DNA of 64,000 bases from Bdellovibrionales bacterium RIFOXYA1_FULL_36_14 (lineage in GTDB: Bacteria; Bdellovibrionota; Bacteriovoracia; Bacteriovoracales; Bacteriovoracaceae), in contig MEPW01000037.1 of assembly GCA_001769975.1 (NCBI GenBank), forward strand, positions 1-64,000, written 5' to 3'. Positions 18,120 through 25,593 of the stretch are shown here, piece by piece. Numbering within the stretch: the stretch's first letter is position 1; each line of letters opens with the position of its first letter. The notes beneath the pieces were generated by a model. It was not told where the DNA came from and made no database searches. It saw nothing but the letters and a program-made list of their open reading frames with translations. Made by a program: the position numbers and the translations under genes.

Positions 18120-20171
18120 ATGAAAAAGATTCTTAAAATACTGCACCTAGAAGATGATCCAGTATCGTCTGAACTGGTACATGCTAGATTGGAATCAGAT
18201 GGTCTTAATTGTGAGATTCGACGGGTAGATAATAGGAAGGATTATTTAGAAGCACTGAAAAAATGTGATTATGATGTGATCCTTGCAGACTATAGTCTTC
18301 CAACCTTTGACGGTTTGTCGGCGCTAATTATAATTCGTCAAAAGTGTCCTGATATGCCTTATATATTTGTTACCGGACAGATGGGAGAGGATATCGCGAT
18401 CGAGTCTCTTAAAAAAGGTGCTACTGATTATATTATGAAAAGTAATCTGGCACGTTTAGCACCGGCCATTATTCGGGCCCAAAATGAAACTAAAGCAAAA
18501 ATAGAGCACCGAAAAGCGGATGAACAAATAATCAAGCTCAATCGAATATACTCTGTATTGACCTCGGGAAACCATCTTATTCTCAGATGTTCCACTCAAG
18601 AGATGCTTTTTAAAGAAGCATGTCGGATTTTAGTTGAGGATGGATTATTTAAAATGGCGTGGGTAGGGTTAGCGGAAGAGAATACACATACCGTACGGCC
18701 GGTGTCATGTTGGGGGTGTAGTGATAAATACCTTGATTGTATTAAAGTATCTATTGATAAAGTCCCCGAGTGCAAAGGTCCTACCGGACAGGCTATATTG
18801 ACTGGGCGAACTATTGTTAATAATGATACGGAAAATAATCCTGCAATGTTGCCATGGAGAGAAGAAGCTTTGAAGCATAATTACCTCTCTAGTGCAGCTT
18901 TTCCTTTGATTTTTAACGACAAGCCCATAGGGGCTCTCATGGTTTACTCTAGCGAGAAATTTTTCTTTGACGAGAAAGAAATTCAACTGCTGGAGGCATT
19001 TGCCGGAGATATTTCTTACGCAGTTAAGTCAATGGAGCAAGAAGAGCTGCGTAGAATTGCAGAAATTGGACGTAGACAAGCCGAAGCACAAGCTCGTGAA
19101 CTTAGTGACAAGTTGCAAAGTCTTGTCGGGGATGCTTTTATTGGACTTTATATTTTACAGAATAATCGATTGGTTTATGTAAATCAGAGAATGGCAGAGA
19201 TGATTGGATACCCATCAAAAGACCTTATGGTCATGAGGGATATCAGCGAATTAGTCCATCCAGATGATAGAGCATTGGTGAGAGAGAATATTCGTAAGCG
19301 TATTGAAGGGGAAGTTCCTCGACTACAATATGAATTTCGTATGTTAAAGAAAAATGGGGAAACTTTATTCGTAGAAGTACTGAGCTCATATACAACTTAT
19401 GGTGGACAGCCTGCGATTATTGGAACTGTTAATGACATAGCTGCACGTAAACAACTTGAACAGCAGAAAGCCGATCTATATGCCATGATCACCCATGATT
19501 TTAAATCGCCACTTACAGTAATTATAGGTTGTTCGAGTTATATTCTTTCCCTTAAAACTAAAGGCATGGATCCCGATGTACACAGGATGATTGAAGATAT
19601 TCAATATTCCAGCGTAAATCTTCATAATATGATTGATGATTTTCTAGCGTTTTCCATGATTGAATCTTCCGGAATACTTACCCTCAATCTTGTTCCTACA
19701 GATTTTTTAGAAGTTGTAAAAAGGGTAATCAGAGATCTCGAACCGACCGCGAAAGCTAAAGGGTTATCGTTGATTGAAAGATTTTCAGATAATGTCCCTC
19801 TGGTAATGTCGGATCAGATACTAATTCGTCGAACTATAGCCAACCTGTTACAAAACGCCATAAATTTTACTCCATCAGATGGGCAAATTACTCTCAAGTT
19901 AGATAACGTGGCGACAGAGGAAAATAGTTACTTGGTCATTTCGGTTGCTGACACTGGACCTGGAATAGCAGCTAGTGAGCGAGAAAAAATTTTTGAGAAA
20001 TACTATCGATCACCTCGACATAAAGATACTAAAGGTTCAGGATTAGGCCTTGCCATAGTTAAAGCGGTCTCGGAAGCACATGGTGGGAGAGTGGAGCTTG
20101 AAAGTGAGGAAGGTAAAGGTGCTACATTCAAAGTATTTATCCCGCTTGGGGATAATAACGCAATTATATAA
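18120..20171 (+). CDS. Soluble kinase: receiver-GAF-PAS-HisKA-HATPase
   Basis: 683 residues without membrane segments. N-terminal receiver (1-125) with Asp57 in DVILADYSLPTFDG. GAF domain about 150-300 (with ECKGPTGQAILTGRTIVNND). Linker helix, PAS about 330-445 (GLYILQNNRLVYVNQRMAEM). HisKA with His459 in YAMITHDFKSPLTVI, and HATPase with VADTGPGIA and GSGLGLAIV. It probably accepts phosphate on its own receiver or reads the phosphorylation state of the upstream pair. It forms one operon with them; intergenic gaps are negative or a few bases. Confidence 0.9.
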   Translation: MKKILKILHLEDDPVSSELVHARLESDGLNCEIRRVDNRKDYLEALKKCDYDVILADYSLPTFDGLSALIIIRQKCPDMPYIFVTGQMGEDIAIESLKKGATDYIMKSNLARLAPAIIRAQNETKAKIEHRKADEQIIKLNRIYSVLTSGNHLILRCSTQEMLFKEACRILVEDGLFKMAWVGLAEENTHTVRPVSCWGCSDKYLDCIKVSIDKVPECKGPTGQAILTGRTIVNNDTENNPAMLPWREEALKHNYLSSAAFPLIFNDKPIGALMVYSSEKFFFDEKEIQLLEAFAGDISYAVKSMEQEELRRIAEIGRRQAEAQARELSDKLQSLVGDAFIGLYILQNNRLVYVNQRMAEMIGYPSKDLMVMRDISELVHPDDRALVRENIRKRIEGEVPRLQYEFRMLKKNGETLFVEVLSSYTTYGGQPAIIGTVNDIAARKQLEQQKADLYAMITHDFKSPLTVIIGCSSYILSLKTKGMDPDVHRMIEDIQYSSVNLHNMIDDFLAFSMIESSGILTLNLVPTDFLEVVKRVIRDLEPTAKAKGLSLIERFSDNVPLVMSDQILIRRTIANLLQNAINFTPSDGQITLKLDNVATEENSYLVISVADTGPGIAASEREKIFEKYYRSPRHKDTKGSGLGLAIVKAVSEAHGGRVELESEEGKGATFKVFIPLGDNNAII

Positions 20172-21327
20172 TCGGAGAGTATTTATTGTTATCGCCTCTG
20201 TGATTATGTCCGTAAATAATGGACTAGGTGCAATTTTTTTACCTTACTTTGCTAAATTTAAGTTTCTGCTTACATCTAGCGATTTAGGAATCTATGCATT
20301 TTTAAGCGCTATGGTGTATGTGGTTACGGCGCTGCTGGTTTCTCGAATCGAAAGAAAATTAAAATTAAAAAAGTCGTTATTAATTTTCCTCACGGTACAA
20401 TTATTAAGTTTTGTTAGTGTATTTTTTATTCACACCAAATCTTTGTTTATAATTCCATTTCTTTTGGCAGGAGTTGCGCAAGGAGGATGGTGGCCGCTCA
20501 TCGAAGGGGCAATGTGTGAAAGTCAAAGTGCTCTACAAAAAAAACGGGCAGTAGCTTTTTTTAATTTCAGTTGGCTTTTTGGACTTACGATAGGTCCATT
20601 TATTGCGGGAGCACTTTATGAAGTCAATGTAATGTGGCCACTTTTGACGGGGATTTATATTATTATATTTGTCATGTTACTGGTCTTGATACCTCAGAGT
20701 TTAACGATAGCACCTTGGAAGTTTATCCAACAAAAAGCACTAATGATTCCTCCATCACTAAAATATTTTATCAAGCTTGGCATCGTTTTAAATCTTTTAA
20801 ATTATCTCTTTATAAGCTCCTTTCGTTCGTTACTAGTAGAATTTGTAAGTTCTTTTAAGATAAGCTCTTTTCAATATGGCATCATTCAGGCAGTTTTTAA
20901 TTTGGGTATTCTAAGTTTCATGTTCATACTAATGAAATTTGATTTTTGGCAGTTTTCCAAAAAAATTATTTTGGGTGCCGTCCTCGCTTATATATTACTG
21001 CTGTTTACTTACGCCAACGCCAGTGCCTTCTATCAATTTATCGGGGTATCTTTTTTACTGGGAGCTCCTTGCGCGCTCATTTATTTTTCATCTCTTTATT
21101 ACGGGATGCTTGGAGAAAAAAGTGGTTGCAAACATGGCGGTCATCATGAAGCCATGATTGGATCTGGACAAAGCCTAGGCCCGTTAGTTTCAGGATTACT
21201 CATCAGTTTTACAAACGATCCTCGGATGATGTTTTACTGGCCAATGTTGGTTTTGTTAGTTGCGGGTGGGGTGATAACTTTTCGATATATTTTTAAAAAA
21301 AATAGAGTTGAAGTTTTTCAAGCATGA
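20146..21327 (+). CDS. MFS transporter
   Basis: About 390 residues with roughly 12 hydrophobic segments; a Major Facilitator permease with VSRIERKLKLKKS (loop 2-3 basic motif). The segment GVAQGGWWPLIEGAM resembles sugar/drug MFS carriers of the LacY/MFS_1 type. The start is uncertain: an ATG at 20080 would overlap the kinase by 92 bp, a TTG at 20146 keeps TM1 (VFIVIASVIMSVNNGLGAIF) intact, and an ATG at 20206 would cut TM1. None has a well-placed ribosome site, so translation may depend on the kinase gene. Substrate unknown; linkage to the signalling genes may be functional. Confidence 0.75.
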   Translation: MGIITQLYNRRVFIVIASVIMSVNNGLGAIFLPYFAKFKFLLTSSDLGIYAFLSAMVYVVTALLVSRIERKLKLKKSLLIFLTVQLLSFVSVFFIHTKSLFIIPFLLAGVAQGGWWPLIEGAMCESQSALQKKRAVAFFNFSWLFGLTIGPFIAGALYEVNVMWPLLTGIYIIIFVMLLVLIPQSLTIAPWKFIQQKALMIPPSLKYFIKLGIVLNLLNYLFISSFRSLLVEFVSSFKISSFQYGIIQAVFNLGILSFMFILMKFDFWQFSKKIILGAVLAYILLLFTYANASAFYQFIGVSFLLGAPCALIYFSSLYYGMLGEKSGCKHGGHHEAMIGSGQSLGPLVSGLLISFTNDPRMMFYWPMLVLLVAGGVITFRYIFKKNRVEVFQA

Positions 21328-21447
21328 TAATTTTTTTCTTCTGCATATATGATTGAGTTTATATTGTTTTTCATACAGGTAATTTTGCCAGTAGACAGTT
21401 TTAGTAGATAATAGGTAACATCATTCATAATAAACATAGAGCGCAAT

Positions 21448-22281
21448 ATGAAAATGCTAATAATTATAATATTTGTTATGATAATTGTTCCAAAGATTAT
21501 TTTATCTAAAGAATTGGCCGTAACAATTGATGACTTACCCATAGTACATGCGAATGTATTTACCCAAAAGCAGCAGAAAATAATTTTTAATAAAATACTA
21601 AAAACTCTTGATAAGTATAATGTTAAAATCGTTGGTTTTGTTATTGGGCAGGAGATTAACAGTTATAATCATTACATGTTAGACACATTGTTGGCAAAGG
21701 GACATTCAATTGGGAATCATACCTATTCACATCCTTATTATAAAGAGGTTACGATTGATTTTTATTGCAATGATATTTTGAAAGGAGAGAAAATTCTTGA
21801 ACCGTGGTTAAGTGAACCTAAATATTTTAGGTATCCCATGCTTCATCAGGGAGAAACTAGATTTAAAAAAGATACTATGAAAAATTTTTTGCTTGGTCAA
21901 CATTATACAATTGCACACGTTTCCATTGATAATGATGAATGGATGTATAATGCAGACTACGAAGAAGCCTTCTTTAATAAAGATGAAAATAAAATGAAGG
22001 AAATAGGACTCAACTATCTTGAACACATGAAAGAAAGAACATATTTTTTTGAGTCGATGGCAAATAATAAACTTGGACGCAACATAAAACATATTTTGCT
22101 CATTCATATGAATCTTTTAAATTCAGATTACCTGGAGAATCTCTTGGAATGGTACAAGAACGAAAAGTGGCATTATATAACTTTGCAAGAAGCCTTGTCT
22201 GATCCTGTATACCAAATCGAAGATCAGTATATAGGGGATAGAGGAATATCATTTTTAGAAAGAATATATATTAATCCTTAG
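21448..22281 (+). CDS. Secreted polysaccharide deacetylase-like (NodB fold) protein
   Basis: 277 residues with signal peptide (IIIFVMIIVPKIILS). NodB motifs: motif 1 AVTIDDLPI (metal/catalytic Asp), motif 2 HSIGNHTYSHP (HxxxxH metal ligands), motif 3 YFRYPMLHQGE. A C-terminal IKHILLIHMNLLNSDYL matches the late motif with His. Probably removes acetyl groups from a cell-envelope or prey glycan; the substrate is not deducible. The following membrane-anchored gene starts 20 bp later and may be in the same transcript. Confidence 0.85.
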   Translation: MKMLIIIIFVMIIVPKIILSKELAVTIDDLPIVHANVFTQKQQKIIFNKILKTLDKYNVKIVGFVIGQEINSYNHYMLDTLLAKGHSIGNHTYSHPYYKEVTIDFYCNDILKGEKILEPWLSEPKYFRYPMLHQGETRFKKDTMKNFLLGQHYTIAHVSIDNDEWMYNADYEEAFFNKDENKMKEIGLNYLEHMKERTYFFESMANNKLGRNIKHILLIHMNLLNSDYLENLLEWYKNEKWHYITLQEALSDPVYQIEDQYIGDRGISFLERIYINP

Positions 22282-22301
22282 TTTTTATTATAATTTATAA
22301 T

Positions 22302-23135
22302 ATGATAAAATTATTTAAATTTTTTTTTATTGGATTTATTATTTGGGGTTTGTTTGTTCTTATCTTTTTAAAAAATGAAAAAGATTCCTCTCAACAGGAT
22401 TCAAGTAAATCAGATAAATTTTTGAAAGATACGCCGCCAGCATCAGCCGAAATTATTGATAGTGAGGCAAGGCCTGTAAAAACTCCACGGGATATTGAAA
22501 GAAAAAAAGAAGTCCAGGAGGTAAAGGATGAAGAAATTGTAGATCGTAATAACGAAGTTACGACATTTGAAATGTTTGATTTGATTGATAAAAAAAGTCT
22601 GGAAATGTTTACAAAGTTTGAGAACTCAACAATCGGCCCAGATAAAATTAAAATTATTAAAGATATTTTAGAATCTGATAGAAAGACATGGCATCAGGCC
22701 CTAATCAGTTACAAGGATATTGCTGACTATGTATTCTTTGCAAAAATCGATGAGTGTGATGAAAAGGGAACTAAGGTCGAGGCGAGAAATGATTCTATTA
22801 AGCATATTTGTTATTTGCTAGAAGGTTATCTTTTATATAAAACCAATCGACAATTTTCAATTAAAAGTCAATTTGATTATATTTTATGGCAGGGTGATAC
22901 TCCTTATTTTAACTATGACATGTATATAACGGGTATTTATGATGAAGATATTCCCATATTACGAATTATGTTACCAGTAGCATTTAAATCCGATAAAGAG
23001 ATTGGTGTAAAATTTCTCTGTAACATTGATGATAAATTACAGTGGATTGAAGGGCCACCAATCAGTTGGAAACGGGTTACTGATCAAGAAATGATTAAGC
23101 TAAAGTCGAAGATAGATAGATCAGACTGGGACTGA
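22302..23135 (+). CDS. N-terminally membrane-anchored protein, unknown
   Basis: 277 residues. One transmembrane helix (FKFFFIGFIIWGLFVLIFL, residues 5-23), then a charged linker rich in Lys/Glu/Asp (25-90) and a globular domain of about 180 residues with an FAKIDECDEKGTK motif and two or three Cys. The tail VPV-like strands (ILRIMLPVAFKSDKEI) look beta-rich. No known family recognised. It directly follows the deacetylase gene, which suggests co-expression in the envelope. Confidence 0.6.
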   Translation: MIKLFKFFFIGFIIWGLFVLIFLKNEKDSSQQDSSKSDKFLKDTPPASAEIIDSEARPVKTPRDIERKKEVQEVKDEEIVDRNNEVTTFEMFDLIDKKSLEMFTKFENSTIGPDKIKIIKDILESDRKTWHQALISYKDIADYVFFAKIDECDEKGTKVEARNDSIKHICYLLEGYLLYKTNRQFSIKSQFDYILWQGDTPYFNYDMYITGIYDEDIPILRIMLPVAFKSDKEIGVKFLCNIDDKLQWIEGPPISWKRVTDQEMIKLKSKIDRSDWD

Positions 23136-23189
23136 CAACAAAAATTAGTTTTTTTATCTATTCTGGTGAACTAAAAGATTTGTTGATCG

Positions 23190-23282
23190 ATGACGGTTAG
23201 AATTTTTGAAGATAATACTTTGAGTATTTCTTTCGCTGTTCTTTGTAGAGTATTGGAAGCTAATGGCCAAGATGTGAAATGA
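23190..23282 (+). pseudogene. Decayed 3' fragment of a HTH antitoxin gene
   Basis: Translating from 23190 gives MTVRIFEDNTLSIS then a stretch ending VLEANGQDVK before a stop at 23280-23282. This closely matches the C-terminal part of the intact antitoxin at 24042-24341 (RILKDDTFGIS and KVLGANGQDVK). The nucleotide match continues past the stop to about 23310 (AGCTAAAAAGCAG), where a small length change relative to the intact gene produced the stop. The N-terminal DNA-binding part is missing. It lies directly upstream of the toxin-antitoxin promoter. Confidence 0.75.
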
Positions 23283-23311
23283 AGTCATACAAATATTAGC
23301 TAAAAAGCAGA

Positions 23312-23342
23312 TTGACAAACACTACTAAATATAGTAGTGTTT
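23312..23342 (+). promoter_or_regulatory. Promoter with palindromic operator of the DUF4160 locus
   Basis: TTGACA (23312-23317) is followed after 17 bp by TAGTGT (23335-23340). A perfect inverted repeat with 11-bp arms, AAACACTACTA and TAGTAGTGTTT (23317-23342, spacer AATA), fills the space between the two hexamers. The geometry is that of an autoregulatory operator of a toxin-antitoxin operon, where an HTH protein dimer would block RNA polymerase. Confidence 0.7.
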
Positions 23343-23354
23343 AGGCGAGGACTC

Positions 23355-23549
23355 ATGGGCCGGAAAAAACGTGGGGGATATATTTTTGAATGGTGGATGG
23401 GTGATCACACTCCCAAGCATGTCCACGTATATAAGAATGGGATTCAAATTGCGAAGATAGGAATTCCTAACCTTATTGTTTTGCAGGGAGCGATGACGAA
23501 AAAACTTAAGAAAATATTGCAAGAGATGATTAAGGAAAAAATATTATGA
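23355..23549 (+). CDS. DUF4160-domain protein, probable toxin-like partner
   Basis: About 64 residues: MGRKKRGGYIFEWWMGDHTP, then KHVHVYKNGIQIAKIGIP. The HxPxHxHVY pattern is that of DUF4160, small proteins often encoded next to DUF2442/HTH partners. ATG 23355 is chosen because GCGAGGA precedes it; an in-frame ATG at 23337 would fall inside the -10 region. The stop overlaps the next ATG by 4 bp. Toxicity is inferred from the gene arrangement only. Confidence 0.7.
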   Translation: MGRKKRGGYIFEWWMGDHTPKHVHVYKNGIQIAKIGIPNLIVLQGAMTKKLKKILQEMIKEKIL

Positions 23550-24010
23550 AAGATACTAAATTTAAAAATGTGAAATTTAATAATCGAAAACGTCTGATTG
23601 AAGTTACTTATACTTCGGGTAAAAAATATACTATTCATTATAGTTCTCTGGGGATTAAGAAAAATATTTTAGAAGCATTGATTGATGATGAAACCAAAGG
23701 GCATTCCATTATTTTTAAATTTAACGATGGTAAGCATGATTATATGCCCTATGATCAGCCGCTGGCCATTATGAAAGATCCAGAATATTTATTGTCTACA
23801 CATATTGAATACATTACTGCCATGATTAAAAAAACGCTTAAGGATAAAAAGATTTCAAAAAAATATCTAGCAGAGCAATTGAACACTTCTGAAAACCAAA
23901 TCCATCGTCTTTTAAATCCCACCATTTTAAATAAAAATCTTGAACAACTTTATAAGATAATCTCACTGCTTGGATATGAATTTAAAATTTCAATTGATCA
24001 GGCAGCCTAG
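23546..24010 (+). CDS. DUF2442-like + HTH (XRE) fusion protein, probable antitoxin
   Basis: 154 residues in two parts. Residues 1-80 form a small beta domain (RLIEVTYTSGKKYTIHY, then DGKHDYMPYDQPLAIM and KDPEYLL) resembling DUF2442. Residues 90-150 are a Cro/C1-type helix-turn-helix (ISKKYLAEQLNTSENQIHRLL, where the HTH spans about 105-125). Start codon overlaps the DUF4160 gene (ATGA-type), with AAGGAAAAAAT upstream. The HTH part is the natural candidate to bind the palindrome upstream of the operon. DUF2442 assignment is by pattern, moderate certainty. Confidence 0.7.
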   Translation: MKDTKFKNVKFNNRKRLIEVTYTSGKKYTIHYSSLGIKKNILEALIDDETKGHSIIFKFNDGKHDYMPYDQPLAIMKDPEYLLSTHIEYITAMIKKTLKDKKISKKYLAEQLNTSENQIHRLLNPTILNKNLEQLYKIISLLGYEFKISIDQAA

Positions 24011-24041
24011 CTGGTATTAAAAAATGCGTTGGTGATGCTTA

Positions 24042-24341
24042 ATGAAAAATAATAACATCGTAACTAATAAAACGCCCCATGCTTTAGTAAAATCTCCAGG
24101 TCTTGCTACTGCAAATGCAGTTGAATGGGAAGTCCGTTATAGTGTAACCAAGAAAATTATTGAGACCGTCAAAAATAAATCAACATCAGTAGCCCAATTA
24201 GCAAAAGATTCAGGAATCTTGCGAGGTAGAATTACACGAATTTTAAAAGATGACACCTTTGGCATTTCTCTTGATGTTCTTTTTAAAGTATTGGGTGCTA
24301 ATGGCCAAGATGTGAAACTGAGCTATAAAAAAGCAGCTTGA
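24042..24341 (+). CDS. HTH (XRE/HigA-like) antitoxin-type regulator
   Basis: 99 residues. N-terminal flexible segment (TPHALVKSPGLATANAVEWE), then a HTH of the HigA/HTH_37 kind: VTKKIIETVKNKSTSVAQLA, KDSGILRGRITRILKDD, FGISLDVLFKVLGANGQDV. Located 31 bp after the DUF2442-HTH gene, probably the same operon. There is no HigB-like toxin beside it, so it may be an orphan or use the DUF4160 protein. A degraded copy of its 3' half sits upstream at 23190-23282, indicating an earlier duplication or replacement. Confidence 0.75.
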   Translation: MKNNNIVTNKTPHALVKSPGLATANAVEWEVRYSVTKKIIETVKNKSTSVAQLAKDSGILRGRITRILKDDTFGISLDVLFKVLGANGQDVKLSYKKAA

Positions 24342-24406
24342 GAAGCAATGCTGATCCCCTTGAAGTCCATATATAAGAGCAATGTGTTCTATAATCCTAA
24401 ATAACA

Positions 24407-24463
24407 CTTGAACACTATATAGCTGATAAATACATTATGTTTATTAATTGAACTACCATCAAG
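24407..24463. repeat. Dispersed 57-bp dyad repeat, copy A
   Basis: Begins CTTGAACACTATA, contains GATAAATACATTATG and ends ATTGAACTACCATCAAG. A second copy (29550-29604) matches at about 88 percent with one 2-bp gap and the same orientation. The ends CTTGA and TCAAG are inverted, and the centre ATAAA/TTTAT is a further dyad. It lies 66 bp after the antitoxin stop; copy B lies 15 bp after the ATPase stop. Function unknown. Confidence 0.75.
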
Positions 24464-24602
24464 TAAAAATTATGATTTTCAATGAAAGTTATTCAATAAA
24501 AAAGCTGTCAGCAAAAAAGTAAGCGCTCCATAAATCCCACCTTTTAATAATTTCACCCTTTGAGATACTGTGATCAGTTTTAGTACTTTCAAGGAGGAAA
24601 GC

Positions 24603-24764
24603 ATGTCTAGAATGATTAGATCCAAAGATCAATGGAATCGCTTAATCAATCTGTATACTCAATCAGGACAGATCAAGGTGGTTAATCCTTATAAAGTAGA
24701 TGGCGCAAAATACTTATCTGATAAAAAAATTGCCTGTATTCCTAAACTAGAAACATTTGAATAA
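24603..24764 (+). CDS. Small protein (53 residues), unknown
   Basis: Starts at ATG 24603 with an excellent AAGGAGGAAAG ribosome site; an in-frame ATG at 24570 has none. Sequence MSRMIRSKDQWNRLINLYTQ, then SGQIKVVNPYKVDGAKYLSD, is soluble and basic, without a signal peptide. No family recognised. Its strong ribosome site and location among accessory elements suggest a genuine, possibly well translated gene. The long inverted repeat at 24782-24827 follows it. Confidence 0.6.
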   Translation: MSRMIRSKDQWNRLINLYTQSGQIKVVNPYKVDGAKYLSDKKIACIPKLETFE

Positions 24765-24781
24765 ATAACAAACGAAGATCA

Positions 24782-24827
24782 GTAAGCGGTAAATAACCCA
24801 AAGATGAGATTGTCATTTATCGCTTAC
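24782..24827. terminator. Long inverted repeat after the 53-residue gene
   Basis: GTAAGCGGTAAATAA (24782-24796) and TCATTTATCGCTTAC (24813-24827) pair over 15 bp with two wobble or mismatch positions around a 16-nt loop. There is no T-run, so it may be a Rho-dependent or weak terminator or an RNA-stabilising hairpin, placed between convergent genes. Confidence 0.45.
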
Positions 24828-24894
24828 ATAAATTTAGCGATTCCTCTCGAATTTTATGTTAAGTAAGGATTAACCGAAAGATCCACTTGAAAAA

Positions 24895-25581
24895 TTATCT
24901 CCATAAAGCTTTCATATCTATAATGTGAATGTAGAAGATTCCAACCTGTAAATAATTTGCTTTGATACTGGTTTTTCCAAGTGTCTCAAAATCTTTTGTT
25001 TTAAAATTTATTTGGCGACCTTGTAACCTTAGACCGTTTTTATCATTCCAATAATAAGCCAAACCAGCTTCATAATAAGAACCCACGTATGAATTTGATG
25101 AACTCATTTTGTATCCTTCTAGTGATTGGTTGTTTCTATTTTTGAAATCAAATTCGTCATGATTTATATTTGCTGATCCTCCGAGTACTCCACCTCCCAC
25201 TAAAAATTTAAATTGTTTTGAATTTATAAGTCTCCATCTCATTCCAAGGTAACCGGTTAACATGTCCATGGTAGATTCTAAATCAGATGTTGTGTTGCTG
25301 ACACTTGAGTTTTGTGGATCAATGTAGGAATATTCAACTTGTGCACCACTACTACTATAACTTCCCATGAGAGCAAAACTAAATCCCCAGAATAAGTTAG
25401 TTTCAAAATCTAGCTCAAGTCCTACCCCAGAATTTGCACGAACTATCTCTTTTTCATCACTAGTCTTGGCTTTGCTTTTAAAACTGGTGGTAAAAATACC
25501 TCCTGGAGAGAAATAAAAATCCCCAAATGCTTGTGAAGAGAAGAAAGTTGTTAAAAGTAATAAAAATAATACAATTTTCAT
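24895..25581 (-). CDS. Outer-membrane beta-barrel protein
   Basis: 228 residues; signal peptide MKIVLFLLLLTTFFSSQAFG, then alternating amphipathic strands (FYFSPGGIFTTSF, GVGLELDFETNLFWGFSFAL, LGMRWRL, YYEAGLAYYWND) ending KANYLQVGIFYIHI. This resembles opacity/OmpW-like eight-strand barrels. CTGAGGTAGAT precedes the ATG. It follows the Lnb-fold gene by 12 bp on the same strand and is certainly co-transcribed with it. Specific cargo not deducible. Confidence 0.75.
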   Translation of the reverse strand: MKIVLFLLLLTTFFSSQAFGDFYFSPGGIFTTSFKSKAKTSDEKEIVRANSGVGLELDFETNLFWGFSFALMGSYSSSGAQVEYSYIDPQNSSVSNTTSDLESTMDMLTGYLGMRWRLINSKQFKFLVGGGVLGGSANINHDEFDFKNRNNQSLEGYKMSSSNSYVGSYYEAGLAYYWNDKNGLRLQGRQINFKTKDFETLGKTSIKANYLQVGIFYIHIIDMKALWR

Positions 25582-25593
25582 ATCTACCTCAGT

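Noticed and set aside
24407-24463. Integron attC site
   Set aside because: The size and imperfect dyad fit, but the required core sites (RYYYAAC and GTTRRRY) are not present at the ends and no integrase is seen.
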